Positions 32,307 to 39,361 of a DNA stretch of 43,059 nucleotides are shown here, in pieces. The first letter of the stretch is position 1, and each line of letters opens with the position of its first letter. The notes under the pieces are model-generated. The model had not been told where the DNA came from and made no database searches. It was given only the letters and a program-made list of their open reading frames with translations. The stretch is from an uncultured Oscillospiraceae bacterium (GTDB lineage: Bacteria; Bacillota; Clostridia; Oscillospirales; Oscillospiraceae). The stretch is from positions 1 through 43,059 of the forward strand of contig CATLHC010000019.1 in assembly GCA_949948775.1 (NCBI GenBank), written 5' to 3'. A program made the position numbers and the translations under genes.

Positions 32307-33498
32307 GGCAGTTCCCCGTGATGAGGAAGGTGGGGTTGTTGGCCATGAGCAGGTGGAGGCCCCCCGCCGGCTTGGTGCGGCTGACGGCGATCTGGGTGAC
32401 CTGGACCTCCAGCCCCCGGCCGGTGAGGGCGGTGACGGCGGCGGAAAGCGTTTCCACCGCGATGGCGGACACGCAGATCCGGGCGTTGGGGTTTTTCTCC
32501 AGCGCTGCGGCCACGATCTCGTCCATCCCGCCCTTGGTGCCGCCGATGAACACCCCGTCCGGGGCGGGCAGACCCTCCAGCGCCTGGGGGGCCCGGCCCT
32601 CTACCAGCTGTAAATTCCAGGCGGAAAATTTCTGCCTGTTGTCACGAATGAGGGCGCAGGCCTCCTCCTGGCACTCCACGGCGTACACCCGGCCCTGGGG
32701 CGCGGCCAGGGCCAGCTCCACGCTGACGCTGCCCGTACCCGCCCCCACGTCCCACAGGATGTCGGCGGGACGAACGGCCAATTTTGCCAGGGCGGCGGCC
32801 CTCACCTCCTGCTTGGTCATGGGCACCTGCCCCCGGATAAACGCCTCGTCGGGCAGGCCGGGGCAACGGGGCGCATACAGGGGGGCCGCCTCCGACAGCA
32901 GCACGGACAGGGATGGGAACACCTGCCCCGCCAGCTCCTCCGCTGTGCCGAAGGTGATTTTCTCCTCCGGAGAGGACAGGTTTTCCGCCACTGTGACGGA
33001 CAGCGCCCCCAGCCCGGCCTCGGTGAGCCGGGCGCACAGCTCCCCCGGACCCAGCGCCCCCCCGGTGAGGAAAAACGCGGGCTTCCCCTTGGATACCGCC
33101 GCGATCACGTTGCAGTCCATCCCGTGGGCGGACACCAGCTCCCAGTCCTGCCAGGGGCGGCCCAGCCGGGCGGACAGCAGCTGCACGCTGGACACGCCGG
33201 GCAGCACCCGCGCCGGGATGTCCCGCTCGGCCAGCAGGGGCAGCAGTCCCCGGGCCCCGGAGTAGAACCCGGCGTCCCCGCTGTAAACCACGACGCAGTC
33301 GGTCTGCTGGCGCAGAATCGCCTCCAAAAGCTCCTGGGGCCTGACGGCGGCCACCCGGTTTTCTGAGCATCCCTGGGGCAGATTTTCCAGCAGACGCTTC
33401 GCGCCCAGAATGCACCCGGCCTGCTTCAAGGCATCGGCGCACTCCCCCGTCATGGTTCCCGGACGCCCCCCGCCCAGAGAGGCTAAAATCACCTGCAT
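32299..33498 (-). CDS. cbiET: CbiE-CbiT fusion: cobalt-precorrin-7 C5-/C15-methyltransferase
   Basis: A 399-residue fusion. The CbiE half (about 1-205) is a corrin methyltransferase fold starting VILASLGGGRPGTMTGECA, with VVVYSGDAGFYSGARGLLPLL and VLPGVSSVQLLSARLG. The CbiT half (about 210-399) is a class I SAM methyltransferase and decarboxylase with MTKQEVRAAALAKLAV and the SAM loop WDVGAGTGSVSVELA, then FIGGTKGGMDE. Together they methylate C-5 and C-15 and decarboxylate the acetate side chain. The start at 33498 has GGGAG eight bases upstream and overlaps cbiJ by ten bases; the longer frame is spurious. Confidence 0.95.
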   Translation of the reverse strand: MQVILASLGGGRPGTMTGECADALKQAGCILGAKRLLENLPQGCSENRVAAVRPQELLEAILRQQTDCVVVYSGDAGFYSGARGLLPLLAERDIPARVLPGVSSVQLLSARLGRPWQDWELVSAHGMDCNVIAAVSKGKPAFFLTGGALGPGELCARLTEAGLGALSVTVAENLSSPEEKITFGTAEELAGQVFPSLSVLLSEAAPLYAPRCPGLPDEAFIRGQVPMTKQEVRAAALAKLAVRPADILWDVGAGTGSVSVELALAAPQGRVYAVECQEEACALIRDNRQKFSAWNLQLVEGRAPQALEGLPAPDGVFIGGTKGGMDEIVAAALEKNPNARICVSAIAVETLSAAVTALTGRGLEVQVTQIAVSRTKPAGGLHLLMANNPTFLITGNCHG

Positions 33499-34232
33499 CC
33501 CATCATCTCCCTGCATCTGTTGAAAACGGTGTCGTAATCCAGCCCGTCCTCCTGGGGGCGGCGGATGAGCACCAGCTTTGCCCCGGTGGCCTGAGCCGCC
33601 GCCGCCTTTTCCTCGAAGCCCCCGGCGCGGCCCCCGTCCTTGGTGACCAGGTACCGGATGTGGTACTGCCGGATCAGCGCCTCGTTCAGCTCCTGGGAAA
33701 AGGGGCCTTGGAGGGCCAGGATGTTTCGTCCCAGCACCCCCGCCGCCTCGCAGGCGGCAAGGCTGGCGGCCAGCGGCAGCACCCTGGGATAAAGCCGCTC
33801 CCCGCCCAGGGGAGCGAACACGCTCAGCTCCTTGGCTCCGGTGGTGAGCAAGATGTTTCCCTGGGTCCGGCTCAGCCACTCCGCCGCAGCGGAGGCACAG
33901 GCGAACACCGCCGCCCCCGCCGGGACGCCGCTCTCCTCCCGGAGAAGGCGCAGGAGAGGCGTTTTTTCCGCGTCACAGGCCGCATGGATGGTTTGGCTGG
34001 CCTGGACGGCGTAGGGGTGGGTGGCGTCCACGCACAGGTCCGCGCTCCGCACCGCCCGGCGCATTTCCCCCTCGTCCATCCGCCCGGAGAGCACCGTCGT
34101 CCCAGGCGTTTCTCCCTGCTCCTCCCGGCCGTACTCGGTGGCCACGCAGACGGTGACCGACCCTCCCAGCGCCGCCAGCGCGTGGGACAGCCGCCTCCCC
34201 TCCGTGGTGCCGCTGAAAATGACGAATTTCAT
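33489..34232 (-). CDS. cbiJ: Cobalt-precorrin-6A reductase
   Basis: A 247-residue NADH-dependent reductase of the CobK/CbiJ family that reduces the corrin ring before the last methylations. Family marks are the N-terminal VIFSGTTEGRRLS, CVDATHPYAVQASQTIH, LLTTGAKELSVF, LALQGPFSQELNEALI and YLVTKDGGRAGGFEEK. The length is normal. It overlaps cbiH by four bases (ATGA) and cbiET by ten, consistent with translational coupling. Confidence 0.95.
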   Translation of the reverse strand: MKFVIFSGTTEGRRLSHALAALGGSVTVCVATEYGREEQGETPGTTVLSGRMDEGEMRRAVRSADLCVDATHPYAVQASQTIHAACDAEKTPLLRLLREESGVPAGAAVFACASAAAEWLSRTQGNILLTTGAKELSVFAPLGGERLYPRVLPLAASLAACEAAGVLGRNILALQGPFSQELNEALIRQYHIRYLVTKDGGRAGGFEEKAAAAQATGAKLVLIRRPQEDGLDYDTVFNRCREMMGCR

Positions 34233-34975
34233 AGCTCCTGCTTCTTCTCGTAGCCCCTGGGGGTAATCATCCGCCCGTGGTCCGCCAAGGTGGTGGACGA
34301 GCCGATGAATACCGTGGAGAACATGTCAAGCCGGGCGTCCCGCAGCTCTGCCAGGGTTAGCGTCCGGGACTCCTCCCCCGGCCTTCCGGTATTGCGCACG
34401 TAGCCGCACACGGTCTTGAGGCTGACGCCCGCATCCAGCAGGATGTCACAGGCTTTTTGCAGGTAGTCCGCCCGCTTGTGGGAGGCGGGGTTGTAAAGGA
34501 CGATGGAGAAATCCCCCGCCGCCGCGCACCGCAGGCGGTTCTCGATGACCTCCCAGGGGGTGAGCAGGTCGGACAGGGAGACGACGCAGAAATCGTGCCC
34601 GATGGGCGCGCCCAGCAGGGCGGCGCCGGACAGGGCTGACGTCACCCCGGGGACCACCTCCACGTCCACCTCCGGGAACTGGGGGGCCAGCTGGAGCAGC
34701 GGCCCGGCCATGCCGTATACCCCCGCGTCCCCGCTGCACACCAGGGCCACGGTTTTCCCGCTGTCCGCCGTCTCCAGCGCCCAGCGGCACCGGTCGATCT
34801 CTTTCGTCATGGGGGTGGCGTAGGTCTCCTTGTCCGGGTACAGCCCGGACACCAGATCCACGTACACCGTATAGCCGCACAGCACCTGGGCGTCCTCCAG
34901 GGCGGCCCTCGCCTGGGCGGTGAAATATTTCTGATCGCCGGGGCCCAGGCCCACCACGTATACTCGTTTTGCCAT
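34229..34975 (-). CDS. cbiH: Cobalt-factor III (precorrin-3B) C17-methyltransferase
   Basis: A 248-residue SAM-dependent enzyme that contracts the ring while methylating C-17. It has the uroporphyrinogen-methylase fold with VYVVGLGPGDQKYFT at the N-terminus, CGYTVYVDLV, the motif VALVCSGDAGVYGMAGPLL and EVVPGVTSALSGAALLGAP. Later, DFSIVLYNPASHKR and STVFIGSSTTL are typical of the CbiH/CobJ branch. No extra Fe-S domain of the longer CbiH60 type is present. It lies four bases after cbiF and overlaps cbiJ. Confidence 0.95.
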   Translation of the reverse strand: MAKRVYVVGLGPGDQKYFTAQARAALEDAQVLCGYTVYVDLVSGLYPDKETYATPMTKEIDRCRWALETADSGKTVALVCSGDAGVYGMAGPLLQLAPQFPEVDVEVVPGVTSALSGAALLGAPIGHDFCVVSLSDLLTPWEVIENRLRCAAAGDFSIVLYNPASHKRADYLQKACDILLDAGVSLKTVCGYVRNTGRPGEESRTLTLAELRDARLDMFSTVFIGSSTTLADHGRMITPRGYEKKQEL

Positions 34976-34979
34976 GGTC

Positions 34980-35756
34980 TCAGCCTCCCTGGGCGGGGGA
35001 ATCGGTTCCCTGCCGGAATTCGGTGGTGAAGCCGGGGTCGTAGAGCTTGCTGCGCTCGTAGCTCTGCCCCAAAAAGCCGCCCACCAGGATGATGGCGGTC
35101 TTCCAGATGCCCGCCGCGTCCCCGGCCCGCGCCAGATTGCCCACGGTGCACCGGACGATCTTCTCCTCCGGCCAGGTGGCCTTGTAGACGATGGCGGCGG
35201 GGGTGTCCGGCGTGTACGCGCCGCCCTTCAACAGCGCCGCCTGGACCTGCTCCTGCATCCCGGCGGACAGGAAGATGGCCATGGACGCGCCATGGGAGGC
35301 CAGCCGCTCCAGGCTCTCCCGCTCCGGCACCGGAGTGCGGCCCGCCATGCGGGTGATGATGACGGTCTGGCTCACGCCGGGCAGGGTGTACTCCGCTCCC
35401 AGCGCCGCCGCCGCGCCGCAGAAGCTGGACACCCCCGGCGTGTCGTCCCAGGGGATGTTCAGCTTGTCCAGCTGGTCCATCTGCTCCCGGACGGCCCCGT
35501 AGAGGCAAGGGTCCCCGGTGTGCAAACGCACCAGGTCCAGGCCCTGGGCCTCGGATTCCTTCATCACGTCCAGCACCTGCTCCAGCGTCATCTCCGCGCT
35601 GTTGTAGATTTTGCACTTCTCTTTGACCAGCCCCAGCAGGGCGGGGTTCACCAGGCTCCCGGCGTAAATCACCACGTCGGTTCTCTTGACCAGCTCGGCC
35701 CCCCGCAGGGTGATGAGGTCCGGGGCACCGGGGCCTGCTCCCACAAAATGCACCAT
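34980..35756 (-). CDS. cbiF: Cobalt-precorrin-4 C11-methyltransferase
   Basis: A 258-residue SAM-dependent methyltransferase acting at C-11. The N-terminus VHFVGAGPGAPDLITLRG and VIYAGSLVNPALL are strongly diagnostic of CbiF/CobM, as are VRLHTGDPCLYGAVREQMD and DDTPGVSSFCGAAAALGAE. The length matches the family. It lies three bases after cbiL and four before cbiH, in the order of the pathway's methylation steps. Confidence 0.96.
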   Translation of the reverse strand: MVHFVGAGPGAPDLITLRGAELVKRTDVVIYAGSLVNPALLGLVKEKCKIYNSAEMTLEQVLDVMKESEAQGLDLVRLHTGDPCLYGAVREQMDQLDKLNIPWDDTPGVSSFCGAAAALGAEYTLPGVSQTVIITRMAGRTPVPERESLERLASHGASMAIFLSAGMQEQVQAALLKGGAYTPDTPAAIVYKATWPEEKIVRCTVGNLARAGDAAGIWKTAIILVGGFLGQSYERSKLYDPGFTTEFRQGTDSPAQGG

Positions 35757-35759
35757 GCT

Positions 35760-36458
35760 TTATTTCTCCTTTACAATGACAGTGGCGAAATAGCCCACAT
35801 CCTCCGGACATTCGCTCAGGTCGGCGCAGACGCGCTCGCCGGGCAGGCCGCAGTTCTCCACCAGCACGGCGCGCTCCAGCTGGCCGGTCCGCTCCAGGGC
35901 CTCCGCCAGCTCGGGAAGGCGGCTGCCCGCCTTCATCAGCACCTTGGCCCCCGGCTGTTCCAGTTGAGGCGCCAGCGGCCCCTTGCCCACCGGGATGACG
36001 TGGAGAGGGGAGCCCCAGCTCACCAGGGTGCTGCCCAGCCGGGACGCCGCCGCGCAGAAGCTGGGAATGCCGGGAATCATCGCCGTCTCATACCCCCGCT
36101 CCCGAATGAGCTCCATGATATACCCCCAGGTGGCGTAGATGGACACGTCTCCCAGGTTGAGCATGGCCACATCCTCCCCGCCATCCAGACGGGCCTGGAT
36201 GGCGTCTGCCGCCTTCTCGTGGGCGGCGCGGATGAGCGCTTTGTCCCGCTCCATGGAAAAGTACAGCGGCAGAATGGTTTTGCCCTCCAGGGGCAGGGCC
36301 CGGCGCACGATGTCCAGGGCCAGCGTTTCGCCGCTTTTGGTCTGCGGGGCGGCAATCACCGGACAGCGCCGCAGGACGCGCACCGCCTTCATCGTCAGCA
36401 GCTCCGGGTCGCCGGGACCCACGCCCACCCCGTAGAGGACGCCTTTTTTCACTTCCAT
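35760..36458 (-). CDS. cbiL: Cobalt-factor II C20-methyltransferase
   Basis: A 232-residue SAM-dependent methyltransferase that adds the C-20 methyl group, the first dedicated methylation of the ring after cobalt insertion. Marks are GVLYGVGVGPGDPELLTMKA, VIAAPQTKSGETLAL, MLNLGDVSIYATWGYIM and MIPGIPSFCAAASRLG. The length is normal. The start overlaps cbiD by ten bases. Confidence 0.95.
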   Translation of the reverse strand: MEVKKGVLYGVGVGPGDPELLTMKAVRVLRRCPVIAAPQTKSGETLALDIVRRALPLEGKTILPLYFSMERDKALIRAAHEKAADAIQARLDGGEDVAMLNLGDVSIYATWGYIMELIRERGYETAMIPGIPSFCAAASRLGSTLVSWGSPLHVIPVGKGPLAPQLEQPGAKVLMKAGSRLPELAEALERTGQLERAVLVENCGLPGERVCADLSECPEDVGYFATVIVKEK

Positions 36459-37597
36459 CGCTCTAAAATCTCCTTTGCTCTCTCGGTCAGGCCCAGTAGG
36501 CCGTATGCGTTGGAAAAGACCGCCGCGCCGATGTCATAGGCCCCCGCCGCCCGCCGCTCCAGATGGAGCTGGATGGCGTCCAGCAGGCGGTCCAACACCG
36601 CTTGGCGAAGACCCTTTTCGTCCAAAATTTCGATACCCGCGTCGGTGGTGGCGGCGGACATCAGGTTTTGGCACGCCTCCCGGTCCGCCCCGCACAGCGC
36701 CGCGTGGGCGCAGAACAGCTCCATCCGGCAGTCGGCATAACGGGAGTGGGTGTTCATGACGCCGCCCGCCACCTTCACCAGCTTGCCGATGTGGCCCACC
36801 AGCAGCACCTGCCGGAAGCCCTCCGCCGCAGCGATGTCCAGCGCGTCCCCGATAAAATTCGAGCACTTTACCACAGGGATGCCCAAGCCGTCCAGGCCGG
36901 CGCTGCGCAAAAAGTCCTCGCCGTAATTGCCGGGGGTAAGGATCAGCTTCCCCGCGCCCTCCGCTGCGGCCTGCCGCTGCTGGACGGCAATGGTGTCCAC
37001 GATGGCCTGCTCGCTCATGGGCTCCACGATGCCGGAGGTGCCCAGGATGGACAGCCCGCCCTCCACGCCCAGCACCGGGTTAAAGGTCCGCGCCGCCGTC
37101 TCCTCCCCGCCGGGGACGGAGACGACTACCTCCATACCGCCGTCATAGCCCAGCTCGTCGCATACCTTTTCCACCTGCTCCCCGATCATCCGGCGGGGCA
37201 CCCGGTTGATGGCGGCGGTCCCCACGGGCTGGTCCAGGCCGGGCCTGGTCACCCGGCCCACCCCCTCGCCGCCGTCGATGCGGACGCCGGGGGCGGCGCT
37301 CTTCTTCACCGCCGCGCGCACCAGCATGCCGTTTGTCACGTCGTAGTCGTCCCCGGCGTCCTTGCGCACGGCGCACCGCGCGATGTACCCAGCCTCCAGC
37401 AGCTCTGCCTCCGCCAAGGGGACCGACACCTCAATGCCCTTTGGGGTGGTCAGCGACACGGACTCCGGCGCTTTTCCGGTGAGCAGCAGCCGGACCGCTC
37501 CCGCCGCCGCCAGGGCGGCGCAGGTCCCCGTGGTGTAGCCGCAGCGCAGCATGGACCGCCCGCTGCGCATATAATGAGTGAATTGTTCCGGCTCCAT
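36449..37597 (-). CDS. cbiD: Cobalt-precorrin-5B C1-methyltransferase CbiD
   Basis: A 382-residue enzyme specific to the oxygen-independent pathway; it methylates C-1. The N-terminus has the hallmark LRCGYTTGTCAALAAAGAVRLL. VTRPGLDQPVGTAAINRVPRRM follows, split here as one conserved loop, then LGTSGIVEPMSEQAI, LTPGNYGEDF and LLVGHIGKLVKVAGG. The length is normal. It is the first gene of the riboswitch-controlled operon, with a GGGAGGGG purine stretch before the ATG. Its partner cbiG is divergent on the other side of the riboswitch. Confidence 0.96.
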   Translation of the reverse strand: MEPEQFTHYMRSGRSMLRCGYTTGTCAALAAAGAVRLLLTGKAPESVSLTTPKGIEVSVPLAEAELLEAGYIARCAVRKDAGDDYDVTNGMLVRAAVKKSAAPGVRIDGGEGVGRVTRPGLDQPVGTAAINRVPRRMIGEQVEKVCDELGYDGGMEVVVSVPGGEETAARTFNPVLGVEGGLSILGTSGIVEPMSEQAIVDTIAVQQRQAAAEGAGKLILTPGNYGEDFLRSAGLDGLGIPVVKCSNFIGDALDIAAAEGFRQVLLVGHIGKLVKVAGGVMNTHSRYADCRMELFCAHAALCGADREACQNLMSAATTDAGIEILDEKGLRQAVLDRLLDAIQLHLERRAAGAYDIGAAVFSNAYGLLGLTERAKEILERWK

Positions 37598-37647
37598 GGC
37601 TCCAATCCCCTCCCAAAACCACCGCTGCCGAACGCAAAGCGCACAAA

Positions 37648-37671
37648 GGCCCCGCCATGACAGGCGAGGCC
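37648..37671 (-). terminator. Possible expression-platform hairpin of the cobalamin riboswitch
   Basis: GGCCCCGCC (37648-37656) can pair with GGCGAGGCC (37663-37671), giving nine pairs counting one wobble, with a six-base loop. On the minus strand only TTTG follows, so it is a weak intrinsic terminator; it may instead control translation of cbiD. Confidence 0.5.
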
Positions 37672-37689
37672 GAACAGGACGTGTGCTTC

Positions 37690-37825
37690 CGGTTTCGGCA
37701 GAAAGTCACCAGGCTGCTATGTATCTGACTTAGCCTCTCAAGGGGGCATCACAGTGACCGACTCGCAGGGATTCTCACCCTATTCCATACGACGCGCCGC
37801 ATATGCGGCCGCAGCTGGCACATTA
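37690..37825 (-). promoter_or_regulatory. Cobalamin riboswitch
   Basis: On the minus strand the aptamer shows the conserved core GGGTGAGAATCCC (37782-37770), then GTCGGTCACTGTGA and a B12-box-like AAGTCAGATACATAGC (37731-37716), closed by GGTGACTT (37703-37710 on plus as its complement). It sits between a sigma-A promoter and cbiD. High adenosylcobalamin should lower expression of the operon. The subclass was not established. Confidence 0.88.
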
Positions 37826-37838
37826 TGAAATTGGTGAT

Positions 37839-37867
37839 ATTGTATCATAAAGCGGGGCGGCTGTAAA
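37839..37867 (-). promoter_or_regulatory. Promoter of the cobalamin operon
   Basis: On the minus strand TTTACA (37867-37862), a 17-base spacer and TACAAT (37844-37839) lie just upstream of the riboswitch. Confidence 0.85.
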
Positions 37868-37907
37868 GGGACGCTGTAAGATTTTTCAATTCCTGAAACG
37901 GCTTCTC

Positions 37908-37936
37908 TTGACAACGTCCGCCCGCCCTGCAATAAT
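37908..37936 (+). promoter_or_regulatory. Promoter of cbiG
   Basis: TTGACA (37908-37913), a 17-base spacer and AATAAT (37931-37936). Transcription would begin near 37943, right at the ribosome binding site GGAGGAGG, so the leader is very short and leaves no room for a riboswitch. Confidence 0.75.
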
Positions 37937-37957
37937 CAGGGGGAGGAGGCGGAAAAG

Positions 37958-38980
37958 ATGAAGCTTGCCCTATTTGCCTACAGCCGCCGGGGCCGTGAGA
38001 CCGCCCTGCGGGCCGCTCGGGCACTGTGCGTTCCGGGGGACGAGTGCCGCCGCTACGCCTCGGAAAAGTATGCGGGCGGGGAGTTTGAACCCATCCGCCC
38101 CCCCTGCGCCCGGTTCACCGGACCGCTGTTTGACTGGGCGGACGCTTTGGTGTTCGTGGGCGCGGCGGGCATCGCCGTGCGGTCCATCGCGCCCTATGTG
38201 CGGGATAAGCGCACCGATCCGGCTGTGCTGTGCGTGGACGAGCTGGGGCGGTTTGTCATCCCCCTGCTGTCCGGCCACATTGGCGGAGCCAACGCCCTGG
38301 CCCGGCGGCTGGCGGCGGCGCTGGGCGCGGTGCCGGTGATCACCACCGCCACCGACGTCAACGGCCGGTTCTCCGTGGACGCCTGGGCGGCTGGAAACGG
38401 CCTGTTCATTGACGACATGGCCGCCGCTAAGGCGGTCTCCGCCGCCATTTTGGAAGGGGCCGTGCCTCTGGTTTCCGACTTCCCTGTGGCGGGGGAGCTG
38501 CCGCCTGGCGTGGTCCTGGGGGAGTCCGGCCCGGTGGGGATCTGCATCTCCTGGCAGGATCAGCGGCCCTTTGAGCGCACCCTCCTGCTGGTGCCATCGG
38601 TGCTCCACCTGGGGCTGGGGTGCCGCCGAGGAGTCGGCGAGGACGCCATCCGCGCCGCGGTGGAGCGGGTGCTGGAGGAGCACCGCATCCACCCTAAGGC
38701 CGTCAAATGCGCCGCCTCCATCGATTTGAAGCGGGATGAAGCGGGTCTGCTGGCCTATTGCGCGGCACAAAACTGGCCGCTGTCCTTTTACAGCGCGGAG
38801 CGGCTCGCGGCGCTGGAGGGCGGCTTCACCCCGTCGGAGCGGGTCCTGCGGGTCACCGGCGTGGACAACGTGTGCGAGCGGGCGGCCATGGTGGGCGCGC
38901 AGCGCCTGCTGGTGCGCAAAACGGCGTGGAACGGCGTCACCGTAGCGCTGGCGGCGGAGCGCTGGACGGCGCGGTTTTAG
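37958..38980 (+). CDS. cbiG: Cobalt-precorrin-5A hydrolase CbiG
   Basis: A 340-residue enzyme of the anaerobic pathway that opens the delta-lactone and releases the C-20 carbon as acetaldehyde. The N-terminal domain has DALVFVGAAGIAVRSIAPYV, then VCVDELGRFVIPLLSGHIGG and ANALARRLAAALGA, with TTATDVNGRFSVD, all typical of CbiG. The C-terminal domain begins LLLVPSVLHLGLGCRRG and ends near VTVALAAERW. It is divergent from the other cobalamin genes, with its own promoter and GGAGGAGG ribosome binding site. Confidence 0.94.
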   Translation: MKLALFAYSRRGRETALRAARALCVPGDECRRYASEKYAGGEFEPIRPPCARFTGPLFDWADALVFVGAAGIAVRSIAPYVRDKRTDPAVLCVDELGRFVIPLLSGHIGGANALARRLAAALGAVPVITTATDVNGRFSVDAWAAGNGLFIDDMAAAKAVSAAILEGAVPLVSDFPVAGELPPGVVLGESGPVGICISWQDQRPFERTLLLVPSVLHLGLGCRRGVGEDAIRAAVERVLEEHRIHPKAVKCAASIDLKRDEAGLLAYCAAQNWPLSFYSAERLAALEGGFTPSERVLRVTGVDNVCERAAMVGAQRLLVRKTAWNGVTVALAAERWTARF

Positions 38981-38989
38981 GGTGCAACG

Positions 38990-39018
38990 TTGACTTTTGG
39001 GGTCGAAACGTGTAAAAT
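38990..39018 (+). promoter_or_regulatory. Promoter of the 28-codon ORF
   Basis: TTGACT (38990-38995), a 17-base spacer and TAAAAT (39013-39018). The message would start near 39025 with a stable hairpin: CCGGGT at 39023-39028 with ACCCGG at 39042-39047, extended by CCC/GGG. Confidence 0.75.
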
Positions 39019-39091
39019 AATACCGGGTCCCGCGTGAGGGAACCCGGCGACGGCAGGCGGTTTGGCACATCTCCGAAAAGGAGGTGAGCAT

Positions 39092-39178
39092 ATGCCCATT
39101 ATTGTGACCTTTCATCCGTGCGGTTTTACCGTGACGATTCGGATCACAAAAAGGGACAACCGCCACTCGGCCAAGTGA
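39092..39178 (+). CDS. Small ORF, 28 residues, possible toxin-like or regulatory peptide
   Basis: ATG at 39092 to TGA at 39178 encodes a 28-residue peptide: start MPIIVTFHPCGFTVTIRI, then a basic end with KRDNRHSAK. It alternates hydrophobic and polar residues and is not a clear membrane helix. A very strong ribosome binding site, AAGGAGGTGAG, lies upstream, and CTCC (39071-39074) could pair with it. The gene has its own promoter and a 5' hairpin, and a predicted antisense RNA covers its last ten or so codons. I do not recognise the family with confidence. The layout recalls type I toxin-antitoxin loci, but toxicity is only a hypothesis. Confidence 0.65.
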   Translation: MPIIVTFHPCGFTVTIRITKRDNRHSAK

Positions 39179-39258
39179 CGGTTGTTCTAGGTTTCTAGCT
39201 ACAATCAACTTTGTCTGAGCCAAACCGCTTGCTCGGGTGAACGAGCGCGGGACTCACT
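39147..39258 (-). ncRNA. Predicted antisense RNA of about 110 nt, convergent with the small ORF
   Basis: A consensus promoter at 39265-39293 on the minus strand would start an RNA near 39258. An intrinsic terminator (hairpin 39156-39185, T run complementing 39148-39152) would end it near 39147. No ORF with a ribosome binding site is seen in it. Its 3' part is complementary to the last codons of the 28-residue ORF. Confidence 0.6.
39156..39185 (-). terminator. Terminator of the predicted antisense RNA
   Basis: A 12-bp stem (39156-39167 with 39174-39185, one wobble pair) with a six-base loop is followed on the minus strand by CCCTTTTTG. The stop codon of the small ORF lies in one arm. On the plus strand no proper T run follows. 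Confidence 0.75.
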
Positions 39259-39264
39259 ATGTCT

Positions 39265-39293
39265 ATTATAACCTCCGGGCGAAAATTTGTCAA
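39265..39293 (-). promoter_or_regulatory. Consensus sigma-A promoter of the antisense RNA
   Basis: On the minus strand TTGACA (39293-39288), exactly 17 bases, TATAAT (39270-39265): both boxes are perfect consensus. It points at the 28-codon ORF and no protein gene lies in its path. Confidence 0.85.
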
Positions 39294-39332
39294 TGCCCGC
39301 TCTTGCACCGAAACGTGCAAGAGGGCGGCGCT

Positions 39333-39356
39333 TATCCCTCCCGGATGGGAGGGATA
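39333..39356 (+). promoter_or_regulatory. Hairpin burying the ribosome binding site of the 39362 gene
   Basis: TATCCCTCCC (39333-39342) pairs perfectly with GGGAGGGATA (39347-39356) over 10 bp with a four-base loop. The right arm is the Shine-Dalgarno sequence, eight bases before the ATG at 39362. A second hairpin, CTCTTGCAC/GTGCAAGAG, lies just upstream at 39300-39323. Confidence 0.75.
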
Positions 39357-39361
39357 AAAAT

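Larger units (their letters stand above)
39053..39232. repeat. Inverted repeat flanking the 28-codon ORF
   Basis: GCAGGCGGTTTGGC (39053-39066) recurs in inverse orientation at 39219-39232 with one mismatch. Shorter related blocks lie further out: GTCCCGCG at 39027-39034 and inversely at 39246-39253, and ACCCG on both sides. The two convergent transcripts therefore begin with related sequences. A miniature mobile element with terminal inverted repeats is the main alternative. Confidence 0.65.

Noticed and set aside
34974..36539. Plus-strand frame of 521 residues
   Set aside because: It is antisense to cbiF and cbiL, which are complete and recognisable on the minus strand.
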